Part shown: positions 7,950 to 15,209 of the stretch, one piece after another | Numbering within the stretch: the stretch's first letter is position 1 | How the letters are laid out: each line of letters starts with the position of its first letter | Assembly: GCA_046537875.1 (NCBI GenBank) | Contig: JBKHJZ010000034.1 | Span: 1 to 24,377 of the forward strand | Origin: JBKHJZ01 sp046537875 | GTDB taxonomy: Bacteria; Actinomycetota; Acidimicrobiia; Acidimicrobiales; VFJN01 | Direction of reading: 5' to 3' | DNA length: 24,377 nucleotides | Made by a program: the position numbers and the translations under genes | The notes under the pieces: generated by a model | Told to the model about the DNA's origin: nothing | Seen by the model: only the letters and a program-made list of their open reading frames with translations | Database searches by the model: none

Positions 7950-9179
7950 TCAGAGCGGTCGCCACTCCTGCCCGTGGAGGTCCCAGCCGAGCCACTGGCT
8001 CCGGCGCGGATCCCAGACGATGTACGTCCCCCGTGCGGGATCCCATTGGGGGCGGTACCAGGCCTCGTCGCCGCCGGCTGGTCCCGCCGGCTCGGCGGCA
8101 CCCCCTGCCCCCGTAGGGCGCTCGCCCCCTGCTCCCGTCGGGCGCTCGCCTCCGGCCTCCGTACGTGGCTGTTCGGCGGGGGAAGCCGGTGTCGCCCGCG
8201 GATCGGCCGCACCCTCGCGTCCCGGCTCCCGGTCGCCGCCACCCGGCGGTCCCCATGACTCGTCCGTGCCACCGACCGGGCCCGGGGAGGGCGCGCTGCC
8301 CCCGGGTGGCGGGTAGGCCGTCGAGCCACCGGGCGGTGGGTACGCCGTCGCGGCCCCGGGGTGTGCAGGGGGCGCCGTCCCGCCGGGTGGCGGGTACGCG
8401 GCCGAGCCGCCCGGCGGCAGGTACGGGCTGGCACCAGCGGATGGCACAGACGGCGTGCCGGGGGGTGCCGGGTAGGCGCTGCCACCCGCCGGCGACGGGT
8501 AGGCGCTGCCGGCGCCGGGCGGTGGCGGGTAGCCGGCGGGGCCGGCGCCGACGGGCTCGCCGGGGCCGTAGCCAGCGGCGGTGGTCCCGAGACCGGGCAC
8601 GGCGGGCGGGTGCCCCGCGTCCTGCTTGCGGATCACCAGGGTCCTCGCAGCCATGTCGCCCACGCGGCGGTGCCCGACGGAGCTCAGCGCGGTGATCGGA
8701 CCGACCAGGGGCAGGCACCAGGGGGCGCCGTCAACGACCCACATCAGCCAGCGGGCGAGAGCACGGCCGATGCCCGGCGGCCGGCCGTCCTCGCCGACCG
8801 TGCGGATCCCGAACAACGCCTTGCCGGGTGTCAGGCCGCGCAGGCCCTGGACGACCACCAGCAGCAGGACGGCGAGGCCGAGGCCGGTGAGCGAGGGCGC
8901 CGGCGAGAGGCCCTCGGTGAAGTAGACCCGGTCGAAGGGGGCGAAGCAGAGGCCGCCGCCCTCCTGCTCGACGTAGCGGTCGCAGAAGTCCCCCGGCTCC
9001 AGCGCGCCCCCGGTGACCTCGATCTCGCCCTGCTCGTTCGCTTCCAGGTATTCGAACTCTGCGGACGCGAGGAGGCCTGTGGGGACGAGGATGATCAGGC
9101 TGTCGAGGAGGTAGGCGCCGATGCGCCGCCCCATCACCGCGGTGGGGTCCCGGGGCGGTTGGTAGCCGACTGCGCTCAC
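7950..9179 (-). CDS. RDD-family membrane protein with long Pro/Gly-rich tail
   Basis: 409 residues. The N-terminal ~175 residues are an RDD domain: a first membrane segment beginning RRIGAYLLDSLIILVP, an extracytoplasmic-looking loop with two cysteines (FCDRY...GGGLCF), a second segment GLAVLLLVVVQGLRG running into GLTPGKALFGIRTV, and a third region ending HRRVGDMAARTLVI. A low-complexity stretch with several YPPPGG repeats follows, then duplicated GGERPTGA units. A C-terminal aromatic module (YRPQWDPARGTYIVWDP, then QWLGWD) resembles modules seen at the ends of other actinobacterial Pro-rich membrane proteins. GTG 9179 is chosen because TAGAAA lies 7 nt before it; ATG at residue 16 is an alternative. 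Function unknown; RDD proteins have been linked to transport, but nothing here fixes a substrate. Confidence 0.88.
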   Translation of the reverse strand: MSAVGYQPPRDPTAVMGRRIGAYLLDSLIILVPTGLLASAEFEYLEANEQGEIEVTGGALEPGDFCDRYVEQEGGGLCFAPFDRVYFTEGLSPAPSLTGLGLAVLLLVVVQGLRGLTPGKALFGIRTVGEDGRPPGIGRALARWLMWVVDGAPWCLPLVGPITALSSVGHRRVGDMAARTLVIRKQDAGHPPAVPGLGTTAAGYGPGEPVGAGPAGYPPPPGAGSAYPSPAGGSAYPAPPGTPSVPSAGASPYLPPGGSAAYPPPGGTAPPAHPGAATAYPPPGGSTAYPPPGGSAPSPGPVGGTDESWGPPGGGDREPGREGAADPRATPASPAEQPRTEAGGERPTGAGGERPTGAGGAAEPAGPAGGDEAWYRPQWDPARGTYIVWDPRRSQWLGWDLHGQEWRPL

Positions 9180-9275
9180 CGGGCCGTTTCTATCACCCGT
9201 CCCTCGGCCGTCCCGGCGATGTGCCGATCGCCCGGGCGACGTCGATTGCTGTGGGGAGGCCCGCGCGGCGGCTCG

Positions 9276-9281
9276 TAGACT
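9276..9281 (+). promoter_or_regulatory. Candidate -10 box for glyS
   Basis: TAGACT lies 8 nt before ATG 9290, with no Shine-Dalgarno between. This predicts a leaderless or nearly leaderless glyS mRNA. No clear -35 is visible. Confidence 0.45.
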
Positions 9282-9289
9282 CGATCGTC

Positions 9290-10657
9290 ATGCCGTCACA
9301 GCCGCTGCCGCCCGAGGTCCACGCCGACCCCGAGCTGTTCGACAAGATCGTCAACCTGTGCAAGCGCCGCGGCTTCGTGTTCCCCTCGGCGGAGATCTAC
9401 GGGGGCTTCCGGTCGACCTACGACTACGGGCCGGTGGGCGTCCTCCTGTTGCGCAACGTGAAGGACGCCTGGTGGCGGTCGATGGTGCAGCTTCGGCACG
9501 AGGTGGTGGGGCTCGACGCCGCGATCCTCTCGCCCCCCGCCATCTGGGAGGCGTCGGGGCACCTCGAGAGCTTCACCGATCCGTTGGTGGACTGCCGCAA
9601 CTGCAAGGAGCGGTTCCGGCTCGACAAGCTCGACGACCCGGATGTCTGCCCCAACTGCAAGGCCGAGGGCACGCTCACCGAGGCCCGCCACTTCAACCTG
9701 ATGTTCAAGACCTACGCGGGTCCGGTCGAGGGGGCCGGGGCCGAGGTCTACCTGCGGCCCGAGACGGCGCAAGGCATGTTCGTGAACTTCCGCAACGTCC
9801 TGGAGACGTCGCGCAAGCGGCCGCCGTTCGGCATCGCGCAGATCGGCAAGTCGTTCCGCAACGAGATCACCCCGGGGAACTTCGTCTTCCGCACGCGGGA
9901 GTTCGAGCAGATGGAGATGGAGTACTTCGTGCCCCCGGACGAGGCCGACGGCTGGTACGACTACTGGCGGCGCGAGCGGCTGCAGTGGTACGTCGATCAC
10001 GGCATCCCGGAGCACCTGCTCCGCCTGCGGGCCCACGAGGCCGACGAGCTGTCGCATTACTCGGTGGGCACGTCCGACGTGGAGTTCCTCTTCCCCTGGG
10101 GCTGGGACGAGCTCGAGGGCATCGCCAACCGCACCGACTACGACCTGCGCCAGCACGCCGCCCACTCGGGCGAGAAGCTCGACTACTTCGACCAGGCGAC
10201 CGGCGAGCGCTACGTCCCCTACGTCATCGAGCCCGCGGCCGGGGCAACCCGCACGGCGATGGCCTTCCTCATGGCCGCCTACGACGAGGAGGAGGTGGCA
10301 CGCGAGGGCCAGGGCCAGGGCGAGCGGCGGGTCGTGCTCCGGCTGCACCCCCGCATCGCCCCGTACAAGGTGGCGGTGCTGCCGCTGTCGAGGAAGCCCG
10401 AGCTGCAGGAGCCGGCGACCGAGGTGCTGTCGCTGCTGCAGCCCCACGTCATGTGCGACTACGACGAGACCCAGGCGATCGGGCGGCGCTACCGCCGCCA
10501 GGACGAGCTGGGGACGCCCTACTGCGTGACCATCGACTTCGACACCCTGGACGACCGGGCGGTCACCGTGCGGGACCGCGACTCGATGGAGCAGGACCGC
10601 GTGCCGATCGCCGACCTGCTCGGGCACCTACAGGCGAAGCTCGACCCGACCGGCTAG
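9290..10657 (+). CDS. glyS: Glycyl-tRNA synthetase (class II, single-chain dimeric type)
   Basis: Charges tRNA-Gly with glycine in the cytoplasm. 455 residues, typical of the alpha2 enzyme and not the alpha2beta2 type. A zinc-like insertion has C102-x2-C105 and C120-x2-C123. Class II motif 2 begins FRNEITPGNF (F189), the flipping-loop region RPETAQGMFVNF precedes it, and motif 3 contains AAGATRTAMAFLMAAY. The C-terminal third is the anticodon-binding domain (LHPRIAPYKVAVLPLSRK, then IGRRYRRQDELGTPYCVT). ATG 9290 is preferred over an upstream in-frame extension because homologues start near SQPLPPEVHADPELFDKIVNLCKRRG (shortened) and because of the TAGACT box. Essential single-copy gene; convergent with the acetyltransferase downstream. 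Confidence 0.96.
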   Translation: MPSQPLPPEVHADPELFDKIVNLCKRRGFVFPSAEIYGGFRSTYDYGPVGVLLLRNVKDAWWRSMVQLRHEVVGLDAAILSPPAIWEASGHLESFTDPLVDCRNCKERFRLDKLDDPDVCPNCKAEGTLTEARHFNLMFKTYAGPVEGAGAEVYLRPETAQGMFVNFRNVLETSRKRPPFGIAQIGKSFRNEITPGNFVFRTREFEQMEMEYFVPPDEADGWYDYWRRERLQWYVDHGIPEHLLRLRAHEADELSHYSVGTSDVEFLFPWGWDELEGIANRTDYDLRQHAAHSGEKLDYFDQATGERYVPYVIEPAAGATRTAMAFLMAAYDEEEVAREGQGQGERRVVLRLHPRIAPYKVAVLPLSRKPELQEPATEVLSLLQPHVMCDYDETQAIGRRYRRQDELGTPYCVTIDFDTLDDRAVTVRDRDSMEQDRVPIADLLGHLQAKLDPTG

Positions 10658-10672
10658 CGGACCCCGGGCGGT

Positions 10673-10874
10673 GCTCACCGCCCGGCTTCCGGGTTCTGGC
10701 AGCGCTGGCTTCGAGCTTTCGGGGCGGTTCGCTGCCAGAAGCGGCCTGCGCCCTGCGGGGCGGCGGTCGGCGGCGCTCACCGCCGGGCTTCCGGGTTCTG
10801 GCAGCGCTGGCTTCGGGTTCCCGGGGCGGTTCGCTGCCAGAAGCCGCCTACCGCCCACGGGGCGACGGTCGACC
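10673..10874. repeat. Tandem duplication of a ~102-bp hairpin-containing unit
   Basis: Two copies with period 102. The well-conserved 75-bp cores are 10673-10747 and 10775-10849, which differ at 6 positions by my alignment, and weaker similarity extends to about 10772 and 10874. Each core contains a perfect 11-bp inverted repeat, ttctggcagcg / cgctgccagaa (10694-10704 with 10730-10740, and 10796-10806 with 10832-10842), enclosing a 25-nt loop. The unit sits between convergent glyS and the acetyltransferase gene and is plausibly a duplicated bidirectional terminator. Copy 2 overlaps the last codons and the stop of the acetyltransferase gene. Confidence 0.85.
10694..10740 (+). terminator. Possible glyS terminator hairpin (copy 1 of repeat)
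   Basis: An 11-bp perfect stem with a 25-nt loop begins 37 nt after the glyS stop. No U-run follows, as is common for GC-rich actinobacteria, so termination function is inferred from position only. The second hairpin (10796-10842) lies just beyond the end of the opposing gene and could serve that transcript. Confidence 0.4.
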
Positions 10875-11591
10875 CGCGGTCCACACCATGAGGCGGCCGG
10901 TCTCGCCGGGCGCCTCCACCGGCCGGTCCACCGTCCGGTCGAGCCGGTAGCCCAGCCGGGCGGCCACGGCCGCGCTCGCCACGTTGGCCTGGTCGCAGCG
11001 GATCTCGACCCGGGTGATGTCGTCGAACACCCACGCGCCGTGGGTCAACGCCCGGGCCGCCGCCGTGGCGTGGCCCCGACGGACGTGGCCGACGTCGATC
11101 CAGTAGCCGATCTCGAGGCCGCCGGGCCCCACCCGGCGCATGAGCCCGCACGCCCCGATCAGCTCGACCTCGTCGGCGTCGAAGATGGCGAACTCCATGT
11201 CGGTGCCGTCCCGCCAGGTTCCGTCGGCGGCGACGAGGCGTGCCCGCTGATGGTCCACCGTCGCGTTGTCGGACGAGGCCCACGGCATCCAGGGCCGCAG
11301 GTGGTCGAGACTGCGACCGACGGCGAGCGCGAACGCCTCGGCGTCCGCGGGGCGGGCACGTCGCAGCACCGCGCCGGTCTCGAGCACGACCCGCTCGGGC
11401 GGGCGGGCGTCGGGGCGACCCACCTCCGCGTGCTCCCGGCCGGCCTGCTCGTTGCCGGGCGTCCGCCGCCGGGCCGAGGCGCGGCGACCCGTCGTCGAGG
11501 TTGCGGGGGACGGTGCGGACCCGCCCGCTCGCGGGTGACCGTCGGGTGGCGCGGCCCCGCCCGACGGGGCGGCATCGTCGGCCCGTGCCAT
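10848..11591 (-). CDS. GNAT-family N-acetyltransferase (RimJ/RimL type)
   Basis: 247 residues. The acetyltransferase domain starts at about residue 68 (VVLETGAVLRRARPADAEAF) and shows the RimJ/RimL order: LDHLRPWMPWA, EFAIFDADEVELIGACGL, EIGYWID, the acetyl-CoA-binding motif VRRGHATAAARAL, then VEIRCDQANVASAAVAARLGY. The first ~65 residues are a low-complexity Ala/Pro/Arg-rich tail with no recognisable domain. ATG 11591 is supported by TACCGT 6 nt upstream, though a start nearer the domain is possible. Acceptor substrate unknown: RimJ/RimL relatives acetylate ribosomal-protein N-termini, but many others modify small molecules. The stop codon and last codons lie inside the tandem repeat shared with the glyS 3' flank. 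Confidence 0.88.
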   Translation of the reverse strand: MARADDAAPSGGAAPPDGHPRAGGSAPSPATSTTGRRASARRRTPGNEQAGREHAEVGRPDARPPERVVLETGAVLRRARPADAEAFALAVGRSLDHLRPWMPWASSDNATVDHQRARLVAADGTWRDGTDMEFAIFDADEVELIGACGLMRRVGPGGLEIGYWIDVGHVRRGHATAAARALTHGAWVFDDITRVEIRCDQANVASAAVAARLGYRLDRTVDRPVEAPGETGRLMVWTAGRPSPRGR

Positions 11592-11597
11592 GCGCGG

Positions 11598-11603
11598 ACG
11601 GTA
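11598..11603 (-). promoter_or_regulatory. Candidate -10 box for the acetyltransferase gene
   Basis: On the minus strand TACCGT is followed 6 nt later by ATG 11591, the same leaderless arrangement as at uppS. No -35 match is visible. The short spacer to the upstream ArfB-like gene (84 nt) leaves room for this promoter. Confidence 0.38.
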
Positions 11604-11675
11604 CCGGGCGGAACGGTCACCGCACAGCGCGTTGCCGATCTCCCGGACCGCGCGCGCGGATCACGGATCCCCGCG

Positions 11676-12083
11676 TCACTCACCCTCGTAGCGCCAGCCG
11701 CGCGCCCGCTTGCGCTCTGCGGTCCGGCGCTTGGCCTCCAGCCGGGCCCGGCGTGCCCGGGGGGACGGGCGGGTGGGGCGCCGGGGCGTGGTCGGGGTCG
11801 CGGCCTCGTCGAGGATCGCGGCCAAGCGGCTCCGGGCGACGGCCCGGTTGCGCCACTGGGAGCGTGACCGGTCGGCCCGGGCCCGGACGTGGCTCCCCAG
11901 CCGGGACCGCACCCGGTCGGCGCCGGGGCCCCGGAGGGCGCCGAGGTCGGCGACCACCTCGACGGCGGACGCAGTCACGTTGCGGTGCTGCCCGCCGGGG
12001 CCCGAGCCCCGGGCGAAGCGCTCGTCGATGGCGGCGGCCGGCAGCCGCAGCCCACGGCCGGTGATGAGATCGTCGTCGGCCAC
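11676..12083 (-). CDS. arfB: ArfB-like peptidyl-tRNA hydrolase / release factor domain protein
   Basis: 135-residue GGQ protein that probably rescues stalled ribosomes by hydrolysing peptidyl-tRNA, in the manner of ArfB (YaeJ). GGQ is at residues 30-32 in GSGPGGQHRN. There is no codon-recognition domain, as expected for ArfB and unlike full release factors. The C-terminal tail from about residue 95 is strongly basic (PRRPTRPSPRARRARLEAKR), which in E. coli ArfB occupies the mRNA channel. The residues after GGQ (HRNVTASAVEVV) differ from the more usual HVNKVSTAVEL, so specificity may be altered. GTG 12083 is the start; no Shine-Dalgarno or TANNNT box is obvious. It follows the ABC exporter operon on the same strand after 144 nt. 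Confidence 0.88.
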   Translation of the reverse strand: MADDDLITGRGLRLPAAAIDERFARGSGPGGQHRNVTASAVEVVADLGALRGPGADRVRSRLGSHVRARADRSRSQWRNRAVARSRLAAILDEAATPTTPRRPTRPSPRARRARLEAKRRTAERKRARGWRYEGE

Positions 12084-12104
12084 CTGCCCGAGTCTGGCCG
12101 GTCA

Positions 12105-12179
12105 GGGCGCCCGGTGGCTGACGGGGGCCGACCCGGTCGGTCAGGCGACCCGGGCGCCGCCGGTGGCTGAGGGCGCCCG
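12105..12179. repeat. Short GC-rich direct repeats and an 8-bp stem between arfB and the exporter operon
   Basis: gggcgcccg occurs at 12105-12113 and 12171-12179, and ccggtggctga at 12111-12121 and 12160-12170. CGGGCGCC (12151-12158) can pair with GGCGCCCG (12172-12179) around a 13-nt loop. Reading the minus strand this lies after the exporter operon stop and may be its terminator; there is no U-tract. Confidence 0.45.
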
Positions 12180-12227
12180 ACCGGGACCCGATGGCTCGGC
12201 CGACCGTCGCGATCGCCGGGCGTCTCG

Positions 12228-13013
12228 TCAGGGCTGGAGCAGCCGGCCCAGGCGCCGGCCGGCGACCCGCAGCCCGAGCCAACCCATCGCGGCCAGGTAG
12301 GCGGCGTGCACGAGCATCCACGCCGACAGCTCGCCGAGGACCAGCGCTCGCTGGATCACCACCCCCTGGTAGAGCGGGCTGAACCGGACGAGCACCCCGA
12401 CGGCGTCGGGGTAGCGGTCGATGGGGAAGAAGGTCGCCGAGAACAGCATCAGCGGCATGATCGTGAGGGTGATCCAGTCGAAGTCGGTGAACGACCGGAG
12501 GAAGGTGGTGAACGCCAGCCCCGCCCCGGCGAACGCGAACCCGATCAGCATCACGGCCGGCACGGTGAGCACGCTCCAGGCCGAGGGCGTCAGGCCGAGC
12601 GCCCACATCGTGACCAGGAACGCGACCGCGTAGATCGTGCCCCGCAGCAGCGACCACAGCAGCTCACCCCGCACCACGTCGTGCACGTTCAGCGGGGTGG
12701 CGAGCATGCCGTCGAAGGTCTTGGCGTACTTGAACTTGAAGAAGAAGTTGTAGGTGGCGTCGAACACCGCACCGTTCATGGCGGCGGTGGCCATCATCGC
12801 CGGCGCCACGAACTGCTCGTACCGGATCGGGGTGCCACCGGGGCCGGGCACGTCGCCCACCAGCGCGCCCACCCCGATCCCGATCGAGAGCAGGTAGAAG
12901 ACGGGCTCGACGAACCCGGACACGAACGCCGGCCACATGCGTAGATACGAGCGCACGTTGCGCTCGACCACGCGCAGCGACCGGCTGCCGCCCACCAGCG
13001 CGAGCGCGGTCAC
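12228..13013 (-). CDS. ABC-2 type exporter permease (second permease)
   Basis: 261-residue integral membrane protein of the DrrB/NodJ-type ABC-2 family. The N-terminal amphipathic lead-in (RSLRVVERNVRSYLRMWPAF) is followed by about six hydrophobic segments, for example FVEPVFYLLSIGIGVGALVG, GTIYAVAFLVTMWALGL, VLTVPAVMLIGFAFAGAGLAF and LTIMPLMLFSATFFPID. The family-typical stretch KTFDGMLATPLNVHDVVRGE lies between segments 2 and 3. It is paralogous to the permease encoded upstream (compare KTFHAAAATPLSPGDVYGG and the shared FFP motif), suggesting a heterodimeric channel. GTG 13013 overlaps the upstream stop (GTGA), so translation is probably coupled. Substrate unknown. Confidence 0.9.
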   Translation of the reverse strand: MTALALVGGSRSLRVVERNVRSYLRMWPAFVSGFVEPVFYLLSIGIGVGALVGDVPGPGGTPIRYEQFVAPAMMATAAMNGAVFDATYNFFFKFKYAKTFDGMLATPLNVHDVVRGELLWSLLRGTIYAVAFLVTMWALGLTPSAWSVLTVPAVMLIGFAFAGAGLAFTTFLRSFTDFDWITLTIMPLMLFSATFFPIDRYPDAVGVLVRFSPLYQGVVIQRALVLGELSAWMLVHAAYLAAMGWLGLRVAGRRLGRLLQP

Positions 13014-14080
13014 GGCGCCAACCGCCTGGTGAACGTGCGGACGCCCCACCACCAGCCGGCGGCGATGCAGGCGACGAGCACGCCGACGTGGAGGGCGGCG
13101 GAGGCCGGCTCGAGCGAGCCGGTGGTGGCGCCCCGGCACAGCTCCACCCCGTGCCACAGCGGCGTGACCCAGGCGAGCGGCCGCAGCCCGACGGGCAGCT
13201 GGTCGAGCGGGAAGAACGTGCCCGACAGCAGGAACATCGGCACGACCACGACCCGCATGATGATCGGGAACGACATGTCGTTGTCCTGGGTGGCCGAGTA
13301 GGCGCACAGCGGGGCGGCGAACGCCAGCCCCGTCATCGCCGCGGCGGGAACCGCCAGCACGCCCCAGGGAGACGGCACGGCCCCCAGCACCGCAGCGATC
13401 GCCACGAACGCGGCGGCGTTGCCGGTCACCCGCAGCCCCACCCAGGTGACGTAGCCGCCGTAGACATCGCCGGGTGACAGCGGCGTGGCGGCCGCCGCAT
13501 GGAAGGTCTTCACCCACTTGATCCCCGCCATCACCATCCAGAGCGAGTTGCCGGCGGCCGTCTGCATGGCCGTGGCGGCGAGGATGCCGGGCATCACGAA
13601 GAACAGGTAGGGCACGCCCGCCACGTCGCCGGTGCCCTCGTCGACCAGGTCGCCGAGGCCCAGCCCCATCGCGCCGAGGAACAGCAGCGGCGTGAGGACG
13701 CCGGACAGCACGGAGGTGCGCCACAGGCGCCGGGCGAGACGCAGCTCGCGCTCGGTGTGCCGGAGGAGCGGGACGGCGGCGGTGAGCCGCATCCACGGGC
13801 CGGGCGGCCGTTCGGACGCCCAGCTCGCCTCGTCGCCGGGTGCGGTCAGAGCGTCGGGCGGTGCGCCGGCGGCCGGGTCGCCGCCCGCGGCCGCCCCCGC
13901 GATCTCGGGTGCGCCCGCGGCCTCGGCTGCGCTCGCCACCTCGATCCGCGCGGCTCGGTCCGCCGGCTCGGCCTGGTCGAGATCCTCCGACCGGTGGCCG
14001 TCCCCGGCCAGGTCGCTGCGGTCACCACCGGTGCGATGGCCGGGGACGTCGGTGCGGTCGGCCCACGACATGCCGGTCAC
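13010..14080 (-). CDS. ABC-2 type exporter permease (first permease) with long hydrophilic N-terminal tail
   Basis: 356 residues from GTG 14080, which overlaps the ATPase stop by GTGA just as the next gene pair does; ATG 14071 is an alternative three codons in. The first ~95 residues are hydrophilic and rich in Ala, Asp, Glu and Gly (DRTDVPGHRTGGDRSD, then EIAGAAAGGDPAAGAPP), with no known domain and unusual for this family. After PWMRLTAAVPLLRHTERELRLARRLW (shortened) comes an ABC-2 permease with about six membrane segments, including VLTPLLFLGAMGLGLGDLV, the conserved KTFHAAAATPLSPGDVYGG region and VVVVPMFLLSGTFFPLDQLP. It should pair with the following permease and the ATPase. The exported compound cannot be inferred. 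Confidence 0.9.
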   Translation of the reverse strand: MTGMSWADRTDVPGHRTGGDRSDLAGDGHRSEDLDQAEPADRAARIEVASAAEAAGAPEIAGAAAGGDPAAGAPPDALTAPGDEASWASERPPGPWMRLTAAVPLLRHTERELRLARRLWRTSVLSGVLTPLLFLGAMGLGLGDLVDEGTGDVAGVPYLFFVMPGILAATAMQTAAGNSLWMVMAGIKWVKTFHAAAATPLSPGDVYGGYVTWVGLRVTGNAAAFVAIAAVLGAVPSPWGVLAVPAAAMTGLAFAAPLCAYSATQDNDMSFPIIMRVVVVPMFLLSGTFFPLDQLPVGLRPLAWVTPLWHGVELCRGATTGSLEPASAALHVGVLVACIAAGWWWGVRTFTRRLAP

Positions 14081-15027
14081 TCGTCGAGCGTGCGCCCGGT
14101 GAGATGGAGGAACACGTCCTCGAGCGAGCTGCGCCGCACCAGCACCGAGTGCGGGTGGACGTCGTGCGCCGCCAGCTCGCCCACCGTCGCGTCGCCGTGC
14201 GGGGTGTAGACGAGCAGCCGGTCGGCGAGCGGCTCGAGGCGCTCGCCGAGGGCGGCGACGCGGGGGATGGCGGCCCGCTGGTCTGCGGGGTGTGCGAAGC
14301 GCAGCTCGACAACCTCGCGGGTGGAGTGCCGGTCGATGAGCGCCCGCGGCGAGCCCTCGGCCACGATCCGGGCCCGGTCCATGATGACGAGCCGGTCGCA
14401 CAGCTGCTCGGCCTCGTCCATGTAGTGGGTGGTGAGGACCAGCGTGACGCCCTCGCGCTTCAGCGAGTACAGACGCTCCCACAGCAGGTGGCGGGCCTGG
14501 GGGTCGAGCCCGGTCGTGGGCTCGTCGAGCAGCATGAGGTCGGGCCGGTTGATCAGCGCCCGGGCGATGGTCAACCGGCGCTTCATGCCGCCGGACAGAG
14601 GGTCGACCCGTGAGCCGCGGCGGTCGTCGAGGCGGGCGAACCGGAGCAGCTCGCCGGCCCGCCCGCGGATCTCGGCGTGGGGCAGCCCGAAGTAGCGGCC
14701 GTAGACCAGCAGGTTGTCCCACACGGTGAGCTCGCCGTCGAGGTTGTCCTCCTGGGGGACGACCCCGAGCCGCGCCCGGATGCGGGCGCCGTCGCGGGCC
14801 GGATCCATGCCGAGCACCCGGAGCTCGCCGTCGGTGCGGGGGGAGACGCACGCGATCATCCGCATGGTGGTGGTCTTGCCCGCGCCGTTGGGGCCGAGGA
14901 AGCCGAACACCTCGCCCCGGCCGACCGTGAAGTCGATGCCGTCGACCGCCAGCTCGCTCCCGAACCGCTTGGTGAGCGCCTTCGCCTGGACGAGCGGCGT
15001 GACGTCGGGGTCCGGGCCGGGAGACAT
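14077..15027 (-). CDS. ABC transporter ATP-binding protein (DrrA/NodI type)
   Basis: 316-residue ATPase that powers the two ABC-2 permeases encoded downstream. Walker A GPNGAGKTT is at about residues 45-53. Further motifs are the Q-loop region VVPQEDNLDGELTVWDNL, signature LSGGMKRRLTIARAL, Walker B LMLLDEPTTGLD, D-loop and the switch His in LTTHYMDEAEQL. The C-terminal ~90 residues form the accessory domain common in DrrA-like ATPases, ending LEDVFLHLTGR. ATG 15027 is preceded by TAGCGT at 8-nt spacing. It heads a tightly overlapped three-gene operon. DrrA/NodI-like systems export drugs, lipids or polysaccharides, and nothing in the neighbourhood narrows this. Confidence 0.93.
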   Translation of the reverse strand: MSPGPDPDVTPLVQAKALTKRFGSELAVDGIDFTVGRGEVFGFLGPNGAGKTTTMRMIACVSPRTDGELRVLGMDPARDGARIRARLGVVPQEDNLDGELTVWDNLLVYGRYFGLPHAEIRGRAGELLRFARLDDRRGSRVDPLSGGMKRRLTIARALINRPDLMLLDEPTTGLDPQARHLLWERLYSLKREGVTLVLTTHYMDEAEQLCDRLVIMDRARIVAEGSPRALIDRHSTREVVELRFAHPADQRAAIPRVAALGERLEPLADRLLVYTPHGDATVGELAAHDVHPHSVLVRRSSLEDVFLHLTGRTLDE

Positions 15028-15035
15028 CGAAGGCG

Positions 15036-15041
15036 ACGCTA
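15036..15041 (-). promoter_or_regulatory. Candidate -10 box for the ABC exporter operon
   Basis: On the minus strand TAGCGT ends 8 nt before ATG 15027, predicting a leaderless or nearly leaderless transcript. No -35 match is evident in the divergent spacer to ppdK. Confidence 0.42.
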
Positions 15042-15164
15042 CCGGCGGGGTGTGACGAGTCCGCAGCCGATTCCGGCGTCGCTCGGGCTCGCCGCTCGGC
15101 GGTCGCTCGGCCCCGCCGGCGGGCGGCCGCGGTGCGAGGTGCCGTCGGCCCGGGACCGTCTCGA

Positions 15165-15170
15165 TAGGCT
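15165..15170 (+). promoter_or_regulatory. Candidate -10 box for ppdK
   Basis: TAGGCT lies 39 nt before the GTG start, so this gene would have a short leader, unlike the leaderless pattern at other operons here. A GGGGGA ribosome binding site lies a few bases before the GTG, consistent with a leadered message. Confidence 0.35.
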
Positions 15171-15209
15171 CGCGACGATCCGCCCCTCGGCCACGAAACG
15201 GGGGATCCC

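Noticed and set aside
10673..10849. CRISPR-like array in the glyS flank
   Set aside because: Only two long units containing their own inverted repeats, with no short uniform spacers and no cas genes.
12228..13796. A 522-residue reading of the second permease extending far upstream of GTG 13013
   Set aside because: The first half is an out-of-frame reading of the neighbouring permease; the GTGA overlap marks the true start.
13010..14851. A 613-residue reading of the first permease
   Set aside because: The upstream part overlaps the ATPase in the wrong frame; GTG 14080 overlapping the ATPase stop is the sensible start.
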